A stretch of DNA of 64,000 nucleotides. It comes from Papaver somniferum. Taxonomy: Eukaryota; Streptophyta; Magnoliopsida; Ranunculales; Papaveraceae. The notes beneath the pieces were generated by a model. It did no database searches and was not told where the DNA came from. It saw only the letters and a program-made list of their open reading frames with translations. Positions 55,999 to 64,000 of the stretch are shown here, in pieces. Made by a program: the position numbers and the translations under genes. How positions within the stretch are numbered: the first letter of the stretch is position 1; every line of letters begins with the position of its first letter. The stretch is taken from NCBI RefSeq assembly GCF_003573695.1, contig NC_039367.1, positions 163,882,542 to 163,946,541 of the forward strand. The letters run 5' to 3'.

Positions 55999-57509
55999 TC
56001 AGTATTCTTCAAACTCAAACTTACATCTTTTAGAGGCTCTAGGGAAACTTAGTAACACTGATTTAAGTTCTTCTTTGATCCCATCAGCTTTCTTAAGACT
56101 TAGGCTAACCGTTCTTAAAGATTTTGCATTCTTCAAAATTAGTTTCACCCATCTCATCGGCCTGGTGTCCCTACTGGATCCATGAAAGGTAGCCCACTCT
56201 AGACGTTGAAACATGCATCCAGCAGTCAACATACGACGATTAGGCCAACTGAATGCTTTTTCTATATCATCGGCAATGCAGCCCTGAGTTAAGATTAAAA
56301 ATCAGAGAAACGGACAAACATGAAAAAGAGTAAATTGTCAAACGGCATAAATATTGAGAATTAAAAGTTTTGTGCGCTTGCCTCTTCGAATGTGAGCAAC
56401 CTCAAGTTAGGTACTGCCTTGAGCAATGGAAATAGTGATTTATCAGTGATGGTTTTTCCTTGTTTCAGGATCAGTTCGTACAGACCTTGAAACGTAGGCA
56501 GGATGTTTACAAAGTCATCTACGATGGAGAAAGTCTACTCATCACAGGGAAATAACAGCAAGCACATATATCAGTTTTGGATTGACCATATGTACAATTC
56601 ATAAGAATATGAATAGTGCAGAAGAATGGAGATTACCTGTAGGGCTTCCGCATATATTTCTAGACGTCGTACATTTGAAAGCGTTCGAATGAACTTGCTT
56701 ACAGCCGCACCATAACCTATCTTTTTCTCCATTGGTAGACGATATTTACAAATTAGGAATACTCTTGCGTATTTTAGTTTTTGAAAGCTGGAAAAAAATA
56801 TTTCCTTGGGCACACAACCACAATAGGCAATTGACACTAGATTTGGTGCATGAATGTTGAGAGCACAATGTTGTAAGCCATCATTATCGATCTGTCGTTA
56901 TCAATTTCTAACAGTTTCAGTGTAGGAGTTGAGATACTGAAATTCCTCACATCAGACCAAGTGCATTCTTGCATAATCAATTTTTTAAGGACAGGGCAAT
57001 TAGAAAAGTGTTGCTCATTCCAGCCATCATCTTCAGTAAATTGGATATAACGAACTGTAAGGCTCTTGAGTTTTGGAAAACAGAAACTTTTAGGAAGATG
57101 GGTAGTTTTGTTTACATTTACCTCCAATATAGAGACCGACTTCTTTGACATTACGCTTTGTTAGATTAGAGATCCATGAATGAACCCTAGATGCACTCAT
57201 GTGTCCATTCGTCTTGAGATGGAACTTCTGAATATTTGATGATGTGTCATGAAGAAGCAATGTTCTATCCAGAAATTCCATGAACTTATTGGTTTCGGAC
57301 AATGATGGCGGTTCCAGACGAGACCCGAAGGAAAGTGTTGGGATAGAGGTCCATATGTCATTCCATCTTTTAGATAGTATACAAGTACGAGCAACAGGCT
57401 TGATATCAAGGAATGAGAGGATATGATGAAGAATTGGGTCAGGTAATTCGCTAATCCTATCGTCTGCCTCACCAATGTTATGTAATAACTTCTGTTTTTT
57501 CAAATCCAT
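55999..57509 (-). pseudogene. F-box/LRR/FBD protein F, three exons, frameshifted
   Basis: Minus strand. Exon 1 (57509 to about 56650) begins MDLKKQKLLHNIGEADDRIS and has the F-box (ELPDPILHHILSFLDIKPVA, RTCILSKRWNDIW). LRR-like text follows: FPKLKSLTVRYIQF, NCPVLKKLIMQECTW, TPTLKLLEIDN. A deletion near 57140 and a small duplication near 56890 (GATAACGACAGATC/GATAATGATGG) shift the frame. Exon 2 (about 56397-56536) is SIVDDFVNILPTFQGLYELI, and exon 3 (to TAA/TAC region, stop at 55999) is the FBD end, MRWVKLILKNAKSLRTVSLS and RCKFEFEEY. It is colinear with gene B (12334) but free of transposons. Confidence 0.85.
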
Positions 57510-57739
57510 GAGATTTCAGTTTCTGTATACCAAAAACAAATAGAACGGATATCACAACGAATATATCTTAGTGTTGTTGTTGAATCTACCAGTTCATGTC
57601 AAACAAAGAAGCACAAATACAAGGAACTAAAAGTGAATTAGATGATTACCTCAACTATGCCAATCCCTGTTTTCTATGGTTTCTCAAGCTCAACGGTATG
57701 CTTTGGTTTCTCGATCTCAACTTGAGAAATTATACCGAA

Positions 57740-58060
57740 AACGGAAAATGGGTCATTTGTCCAAATATTTTTAAATCACGGTTCAAATGGACGAGTAAAA
57801 AATAGTTTGGGTGAAATGGCAAAAAAAAAAAAATAGTAAGGATGAATCTGGTTTCATCCTAGCTTAAATTTAAAAAATAGCAAGGATGAAACTGGATACA
57901 TCCTGTGTAAATTAAAAATAAGAAAAAATATTTGAAAATGGGCACGATGAAACTGGTTACATCCTGCCTATTTTTACATTTTTGCCCATTTAAACAGTAT
58001 CAAAATCTAACTGTCCATTTCACCTAGCAATTATTGATTTTGGTCTTTTTAACCAATTTT
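57740..58060. repeat. AT-rich repeat with GATGAAACTGG motifs, possible MITE
   Basis: AAGGATGAA(A/T)CTGG(A/T)TACATCCT-like palindromic motifs occur three times at about 57839, 57883 and 57947. GGGTGAAATGG near 57808 and TCCATTTCACCTA near 58014 are inverted. Element limits and duplication are not clear. Confidence 0.45.
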
Positions 58061-58314
58061 GTGTACCGAAAAAGGATTTACTTATTGTCTGCAGAACCAA
58101 TTTTGCTTTTTTATTGATAGAGGAAACCGAAATTAAAAGGAAACAATTCCATATTTAAGTCTTTTACAACTAAACTAGGTCTCATCGAAGCCCGCGACGG
58201 TATTATCATGTTTGAATGGTGTTGAGCAAACAAAAACAAAGTGGCCACGATTTTTTGGCTGGTCTTATTCTTGGTGAATATGACGGTGTACAAAGGGAAC
58301 AACCAAATTACGGT

Positions 58315-59105
58315 GCAGCTGTAAGTAAGTTTTTTCAAGCGCTTTCACACGTACGATGTCTAGAAATATATGCTGTAAATATTTGCTGATCTTTCTCTGT
58401 ACTCTTATTAGGTTTTTATGTATGGTTAATTGAACTCCTCAAAACTGACATGGATACTTGCTGTTCCTTGTGATGAATAGATTCTCACCATCATAGATGA
58501 CTTTCTGAACATCCTACCTTGTGTATTTCATGACGTGGAGGAGTTGATCCTGAAAGAAGGAAAAACTACTGATAAATCATTATTTCTATTGCTCAAAGCA
58601 GTACCTAATTTGAGATGGCTCATATTTGAGGAGGCAAGTTTACGAAACTTTTAATTCTCCATGTTTATGCCATTTGTAGATTTATCTTTTTGATGTTTGT
58701 CCATTTCTTTCTTTTCAAATCCTAATGCAGAGCTGCATTGACGGCAATAAACAAGAAGAAGACAGTTGGGCTGGTCATATATCGACTGCTGGATGCATGT
58801 TTCAACACCTAGAGTCGGTTACCATTGGGCGTTTTAGTGGGAAAGCGAGGCAGATGAGATGGGTGAAACTAATTTTGAAGATTGCAAAAGCTTTGACAAC
58901 AATTAGACTATTTCATAATAGAATTGATGCGATCAATTCAGAACTTCTTAGTCTCCCTATAGCCTCCGAGAGATGGGAACTTGAGTATGAAGAATATTTA
59001 TTTTTTAAGAAACACCTTACATTGTTTGCTTTCTTTGTAGGGTTCGATTCAGTTTTTCAGGTTTTATCTTCACAATTTATCTTTCCTATAATCTTCCTCC
59101 ATTGA
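58315..59105 (+). pseudogene. F-box/LRR/FBD fragment G, missing the F-box
   Basis: Plus strand. It begins mid-gene at YGAAVSKFFQALSHVRCLEI (58315). Exon 2 (about 58481-58634) is ILTIIDDFLNILPCVF, LILKEGKTTDKSLFLLLKAV. Exon 3 from 58732 after TGCAG reads SCIDGNKQEEDSWAGHISTA, GCMFQHLESVTIG, MRWVKLILKIAKALTTIRLF and LPIASERWELEYEEY. The F-box and the first half of the LRR part are absent, and nothing resembling them lies in the 500 bp to the left. It is a 5'-truncated duplicate of the B/F type. Confidence 0.8.
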
Positions 59106-59524
59106 GTTCTGAGTAAATTCTATCTCGACTCCAAGAATGTCCTTCACCATCTCATATGACACAAATGCAATACCGGGCAGCAGTGACATCCAGGTTTCCA
59201 TATAATATTTTGAATTATAATTAACATACTGAAAATGAAAAAGAATCTTGCCAAAGCCTATTCGACTTGGTATAGTACTTTGACTAGCAGATTCAGGCAC
59301 AATGTTATCCGTGAGACTTATTGTCAAATCCGATTCGCTTTCGAGTTAACTGGATTACTAAGTATCAAGTCGTACAAGTTAAGTTGTGACTCGTCGATTC
59401 TAAACAAACCACAGTACAAACATAAGCCCGCACCAGCATCAGTTTTCTATCTTTTCTTTAAGTTCTTTCTCTCGGTTAGAATTCCGAAACTGCGTAACGA
59501 GAGGGAGGAACAGTAGGAGACAGG
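59106..59524. other. spacer, one unexplained minus-strand open frame
   Basis: A minus-strand frame at 59070-59327 (MTISLTDNIVPESASQSTIP, KYYMETWMSLLPGIAFVSYE) has gene-like composition but no known motif. I do not call it. Confidence 0.3.
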
Positions 59525-60110
59525 CAATGCAAGCGTTCCGGAAGAGATCAGGTCTTCCTTGAGATCCTTTTAACTTTTAAGGGTACCTGTGAAATGAACA
59601 TATTTTTGTTAAGATGCACCTTGATATTACTATCCAAAAGAACAACCCTAGTCTCAGGCTTACTAGTTATAACATGAGATGGCATTGTCCCGAAGTATAC
59701 ACCAAACAACTACAAACTAGAATCTTATATGTATAATGATTTTCAGTGTTTGGTTATTGTAATATTCTGGTTTAATTTTGGAGTGTTTGGAGTGCTAGTA
59801 GGACACTCTTTTGTGTTTGGAACCCAGCCACCAAAAAGTACAGGATATTACCCACATCACCATAGCTTTATATGAATTACGAAATCTACAGGTGAATATT
59901 ACCCACATCAGCTTTCGAATCAAAAGACGGCAACTGGTTATCGCAGAGTACATGCCGTAATCATTTATGAAATTGGTTCATGCATATATGGATAGAATAT
60001 TGAATCTTCATAACTCGCTGAATGTACAGAAGTTCTCTCTAGGAACATGGCGATAAACACCTTGTTACTTTTATGAATTTGATTGTGATGGCGATAAACA
60101 TCTTCAGGAG
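59525..60110 (+). pseudogene. F-box relic between fragment G and copy D
   Basis: Scattered matches in order: GCGTTCCGGAAGAGATCAGG (PEEI), TTGTTAAGATGCACCTTGAT (VKMHLDI) and WNPATKKYRILP near 59817. All are off-frame. It is an old, largely erased copy. Confidence 0.6.
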
Positions 60111-60349
60111 ATATCCTGAGCTTCTGCAACAAAAATCTGTTTTAGTGAACGCGATAGATATAAAACAAAAAAATTTAATGACTGGCAAGTGGCAACAACA
60201 CACGACTAAAATCCCAACACCGATTTGAAATCATGCACTCTTGAAGGAGCAAAAACTTCGTAAACAAAAGACATTAAACTACACACACAGCACATAAACC
60301 GCAACCCGCATTAGGTCATCTAAGTGATCGTAACCTGCAAGATAATAAC

Positions 60350-60493
60350 CGGCCCGTAAAGCTAAATCATGGGCCTCTTATATAGCCTATCTAAACGTTA
60401 GCACCGCATAGACCTATTTATCATAGAGCAAGAAGTTGTCTACCCTATCTCAATAAAACTGATCTAAGGAAGGGCTAAGAGGTACGAGAAGCA
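60350..60493 (+). promoter_or_regulatory. promoter region of F-box copy D
   Basis: GATAATAACCGGCCCGTAAA, GGGCCTCTTATATAGCC with a TATA-like TTATATA at 60378-60384, then GTTAGCACCGCATAGACC. It is shared with copy A. Confidence 0.55.
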
Positions 60494-61590
60494 ATGTCAA
60501 GCATTCCCGAAGAGATCTGCCTTGAAATCCTTGCAAGGGTACCCGTGAAATCAACATATGTATGTAAGTGTGTCTGCAAGTCTTGGTGTCAAATAATTTC
60601 TAACCCTAGTTTTGTTAAGATGCACCTTGATATTCATACACAAAGAACAAACTATAATCTCATAATGTACCGATTTGACAAGTTTATCCCACGTTTCACA
60701 ATCAGCTCTATAAGTTACGATTCATTATTGTTGTTGGGAGAGAGTGAAATTGTTGGAATGGCGGACTACGCATTCTATGGCTCTTTAACTTTTCAATTGG
60801 TAGGTTCATGTAATGGTCTGGTTTGCATATCGTATACTGGTCGTACCATCGAGGAGACGTTCTTTTATTTATTTAAGCCAGCAACTAAAGAGTACAAGAG
60901 CGTACCGGAGTTATCAGGTGATAGTTTTTCCAAGATTAGTGCTTTTGGTTATGACTGCAAGGCTGATGATTATAAGTTAATGATTGTGGATGTCACACGT
61001 GGAGCCGAGATACTCCAAGTGTATACTTTAGGATCAAATTTATGGATAAGTAGTCGAAACATGCCTTATAGGGTTCCTGATAAGCGACGAGCTGGGATTC
61101 CTGTCAATGGGGCCTTTCACTGGTTTGGCAAAGCACGTGAAGAAAACTCAACCGAGTTAATAATTTCTTTGGATATCAGCAATGAGAAATTTGACGAATT
61201 GCAACTCCCATAAGAACTCACAGAGAAGAAGTGTCCTTGGATGAACATTGAAGTTTTGGAAGGGTGCCTTTGCGTACTCCTAACCGTTCCTAAGGTTAGT
61301 TTAGAATTTTGGATGATGCAAGATTATGGAGTTCCAGAATCTTGGATACTACGTTACATCATTCAACATGAAAATATAGGGATTACCTGGGGTTCAAGGC
61401 TTATGTGGTCTTTAAAGAATGGTCAGATTCTACTAAGGAATGGCAGTCAGTTATATACGACCCAAAGCATTCAAGTTTCAGATAACTCGATTTTTCAGGC
61501 AATCTATGGCTCTTTGATGCAAAAAGTTATGTGGAAAGCCTAGTTTCACTCAACTCGGGTACTTATGCACGAAGAAATAAATGGTAGGAA
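60494..61590 (+). pseudogene. F-box/F-box-associated protein, copy D, with nonsense codon
   Basis: It starts MSSIPEEICLEILARVPVKS and continues CKCVCKSWCQIISNPSFVKM. The F-box-associated domain has GSCNGLVCISYT, KPATKEYKSVPELSG, FGYDCKADDYKLMIVDV and GAFHWFGKAREENSTELIIS. A TAA at 61211-61213 follows LQLP, where copy E has LPKD. The frame then reopens as MNIEVLEGCLCVLLTVPK and FWMMQDYGVPESWIL. A second shift near 61445 leads to the C-terminal IYDPKHSSFR, SYVESLVSLNSGTY. It is the best preserved copy of this subfamily apart from E. A truncated 239-residue product could still be made. Confidence 0.85.
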
Positions 61591-61647
61591 CATGAAAATA
61601 GGAGGCACAACAACCGAGATATTTTCATTGTTCTACTAAACAACCCA
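61591..61647 (+). repeat. F-box 3' flank, copy 4 (left part)
   Basis: CAACCGAGATATTTTCATTG and GTTCTAC match the flank of the 16530 relic. It continues at about 62075 beyond the LINE tail. Confidence 0.5.
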
Positions 61648-61950
61648 GATTTTTTTTTTGATCGAAAAGAGAAGATTTATTAAGAGAATAAGAATGTACA
61701 GCTTTTTCTACCAATAGTAGATGAAAGAAAGAAAAACAAAAACAATTAAGCAAGAGATTACAAAAAGATAGAGTCCCACGTAGAAAGCATTGAATTTGAG
61801 AAGTTCAAGTGGACACGGTTACCTGGTGCTGCTGCCCAGGAAAAAACAGAAGACTTAGCATCCTGAATCAAGTCATCATCAGTTTTGTATAGGTGCTTAT
61901 TCTCAAAACGTCTGCAATTTCTTTCCCTCCAAGTGATATTAATTAAAAAG
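61648..61950 (-). mobile_element. L1-type LINE 3' end in the 3' flank of copy D
   Basis: Minus strand: ITWRERNCRRFENKHLYKTD, DDLIQDAKSSVFSWAAAPGN, RVHLNFSNSML, then a UTR and a poly(A) run (T run at about 61648-61657). The protein aligns with the C-terminus of the LINE in gene B (WRERNCRVFEENYTYKLDVD), so both belong to one LINE family. Confidence 0.85.
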
Positions 61951-62336
61951 ATTTTTCATTCTTTTTCTTTCCCCTTTCTTCTTCCTGTGAGGTATTGGTC
62001 TAGTCCCCCTCTTTCTTTTTTATTGCCTTTGACTTTCATAAAGTTCTCCTCGTGAGCTTTGTTTGAAAAGAAAAAAACGGATAATGTATGATGTTTTTCA
62101 TATGGCGTTAGTCCTAATTATGCACAAGTTTTCAAGGCCGATGTGGTTCTGCAACAGTGCAACTTTTTAAGTGAACAATGAGTACTTTGAAAACCATTCC
62201 CCTATTGAATTTCGGTTTAAGTTTGTTGTCATTAGTTTTGCATTTGATTTTCTCCTTTGCATCCATTTTGTGCACTCTTTTTCAGTTCCAATTTATAATT
62301 TTCCTCATGTTATATGTTGAGTTTGATGAATGATCA

Positions 62337-62338
<2 letters not shown>
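61951..62338 (+). repeat. F-box 3' flank, copy 4 (right part)
   Basis: From about 62080: TCATATGGCGTTAGTCCTAA, CGATGTGGTTCTGCAAC, GCATTTGATTTTCTCC, as in copies 1 to 3. Confidence 0.6.

Positions 62339-62380
<42 letters not shown>
62339..62380. repeat. (AT)n microsatellite
   Basis: About 20 AT units in a row, at the junction between the copy D flank and the FBD fragment H. Confidence 0.95.
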
Positions 62381-62381
<1 letters not shown>

Positions 62382-62556
62382 CGGTCCGCGAGTTAAATCC
62401 CCTGAGGAATCACTATCCATCCACAAAAAACCCGCCAAAACAATAGTAACTCTGACTTAAGTTCTTCTTGGATCCCATCAGCTTTCTTTAGACTTAGACT
62501 AATTGTTCTTAAATATTTTGCATTCTTCAGAATTAGTTTCCCCCATCTTGTCTGCC

Positions 62557-63925
62557 TTGCCAGAACCAAAACCAGAGCTCGTTTTCCAGTAACAAGTACC
62601 AGGTCGAGCGGAGATAGTCCGCGAAACGATCTTATCTCCAGAGATGCGGATAAATTTTTTACACCGGATGCCTGCTGGCCTAGACGCAACTTTCCCGGAG
62701 GCAAGACTAATCCTTAACACATCCAGTGTCCTGTTCGCTTTCGGTACAGAGGGTGCATCGGTCATCAATTTAGTGGAATTACGCGTTCGCGACCATTTAG
62801 GTGATATATCCACATACTCCATGTCCCGGCTGCAAGGCTACTGGGGGGTCACCCCATTCACAATTCTGCCGTGATTGTTTATGTGTTCACGGTTTAAACA
62901 ATCTTACTAATAGAAAATATATAAATTTAAAGGTAATAGGGTCATCTCACGTACCTCGAGTACATACCTCTTTCACGTGGATCGCTGTTTTTCACGCACT
63001 TCTGTCGAGCGCCAACTCTCTTTCCAAGCCTCGGTCGTTCAGATCCCTTTTTATCAATTCATCCCATGTGAATTTCGGTCGTCCTGGACGCTTCATTCTA
63101 CCTTCTGGCCGTGTCATGCGTCCTAAACGAACTGGGGCGTCAGGTGGTCTTCGTTGGAGACGCCCGAACCAGCGTAGCCTGTGTTGTGACAGTATATCCT
63201 TCACTGGTGCTACCCCAAGTTTCCCACGACACAATCATTTCTGATTTTATCGCGCCTTGTGTGCCTGCATACCCATCTAACCATCCTCATTTCCATCACG
63301 TGGAGCGCCATGAGGTGATCGCTTCTAGTTTCCCAACATTCCGCTCCTTACAGCATCGCGGGTCTGATTGTTGTCCTGTATAATTTTCCTTTCAGTTTAA
63401 CTGGGACCTTATGATCGCAGAGGAATCCAGTCGTCAGTCTCCATTTAGCCCAACCTGACTGGGATATGTGTCTAATGTCCTCCTTTATGTCCCCATCACT
63501 CTGGATCATAGATCCCAGATATCGAAAGGAGTCTTTCTTTGTGTCAAGTAGCAGTTCTCCATCATCCCTCCCGGTTTCGTCGAAAGCGCACTTCAGATAC
63601 TCAGTCTTTGTTCTACTGAGTCTAAAGCAGTGACGGAGCCGAGACTTAATGCTCCCGGGGTCAATATCAGGGAAACCTAAATTTTCATATCCCTCCTACC
63701 TATTTTTCCCCATAGATGGTCGAATTTACAAAAATACCAACTTATTTAAACCGACGTTTGAAAACAAGTGGGTCCGTAGACCCCATTTGTCTCCATTTTC
63801 CTCCGTCCCTGGTCTAAAGCCCTTCGATTCCAGAGTCTAACGCCACAACTCAAACTTACCTTCTATCTCTTGCTTGGACTCCCCAATAAGTGCTACATCA
63901 TCTGCAAAGAGCATGTACCAAGGGA
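62557..63925 (-). mobile_element. RTE-type LINE inserted in FBD fragment H
   Basis: Minus strand. The reverse transcriptase palm motif MLFADDVALIGESK is followed (after a hAT MITE) by TKTEYLKCAFDETGRDDGEL, FRYLGSMIQSDGDI, MLYGAECW, HRLRWFGRLQRRPPDAPVRL and KRPGRPKFTWDELIKRDLND. These are the RTE-type C-terminal blocks of plants. It ends in TAG near 62950, with a UTR to 62557. A 20-bp duplication with three transitions (62537-62556, 63926-63945) flanks it. The 5' part of ORF2 is missing. Confidence 0.85.
63628..63811. mobile_element. hAT MITE nested in the RTE LINE
   Basis: Ends CAGTGACGGAG and, in reverse complement, CAGGGACGGAG. The 8-bp duplication GTCTAAAG is at 63620-63627 and 63812-63819. 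Removing 63628-63819 restores the LINE frame (WRQTLESKGFRLSRTKTEYL). No coding capacity in 184 bp. Confidence 0.9.
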
Positions 63926-64000
63926 TTTCTCCCATCTTATCTGTCTTAGATCTCTACGAAATCTATCAAAGGTAGCCGACTGTAGGCGTTGAAACATGCA

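Larger units (their letters stand above)
62395..64000 (-). pseudogene. F-box/LRR/FBD fragment H, FBD exon split by a LINE, runs out of the window
   Basis: Minus strand. The left part at the window edge reads CMFQRLQSATFDRFRRDLRQ, IRW (64000 to about 63926). The right part (about 62556-62395) is RWGKLILKNAKYLRTISLSL, KKADGIQEELKSELL. Together they match the FBD exon of gene F (CMFQRLEWATFHGSSRDTRP, MRWVKLILKNAKSL). The gene would extend beyond 64000. Confidence 0.8.

Noticed and set aside
59070..59327. Minus-strand frame of 85 codons with gene-like composition
   Set aside because: No recognisable domain, and it begins inside the end of FBD fragment G. Not enough to call a gene.
62644..63383. 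Plus-strand frames of 76 to 147 codons near the right end
   Set aside because: They are complements of the RTE LINE C-terminus and UTR on the minus strand.

Overview
The window is nuclear DNA of a flowering plant. It holds an intron-containing LRR receptor kinase, spliced F-box/FBD genes, Ty1/copia and Ty3/gypsy retrotransposons, L1- and RTE-type LINEs, TRIM, hAT and PIF/Harbinger elements, all in AT-rich DNA. I think a Papaveraceae (poppy-type) genome is plausible, but that is an impression and was not tested. There are no prokaryotic features, no tRNA or rRNA genes and no CRISPR array.

Layout. 1-4057: 3' part of a copia retrotransposon with its 3' LTR. 4058-7190: exon-like scraps, a possible Helitron terminus, short tandem repeats, a solo-LTR-like unit and a minus-strand LINE tail. 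7404-8590: a frameshifted F-box pseudogene. 8600-12300: AT-rich spacer with a MITE and a duplicated repeat. 12334-15835: an F-box/LRR/FBD gene broken by a frameshift and by three dated insertions: a hAT element in an intron, a LINE in the last exon, and a TRIM inside that LINE. 16530-17131: F-box relic. 17132-23371: a gag-protease-only gypsy element with a spliced antisense ORF. 23372-28342: duplicated F-box flanks, a Tourist MITE, a minus-strand gypsy integrase and a large LTR. 28343-31843: unresolved AT-rich DNA. 31844-36948: a gypsy element with both LTRs and a triplicated integrase segment. 37421-40772: the only apparently intact host gene, a MIK2-like LRR receptor kinase. 40891-41466: a Harbinger-type MITE.

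42466-54113 is the most striking part. It is one 11.6-kb PIF/Harbinger-type element with TIRs starting GGCTGGGTCTAA and a TAA target duplication. It holds a DDE transposase, a plant-mobile-domain (PMD) gene and at least six SANT/Myb-like N-terminal modules in both orientations, where an autonomous PIF element normally has one such gene. It sits in the last codons of a minus-strand F-box gene, whose two halves can still be matched on either side. The junction itself makes a new in-frame stop codon.

54113-64000: a decayed F-box cluster. It has the interrupted F-box gene, an F-box/LRR/FBD pseudogene, an F-box-less FBD fragment, a further F-box pseudogene, and an FBD fragment split by an RTE LINE that carries its own hAT MITE.

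Together this is a birth-and-death F-box cluster. Segmental copies share promoters and 3' flanks, and nearly every copy has been hit by a frameshift or a transposon. The target-site duplications let the order of events be read directly.
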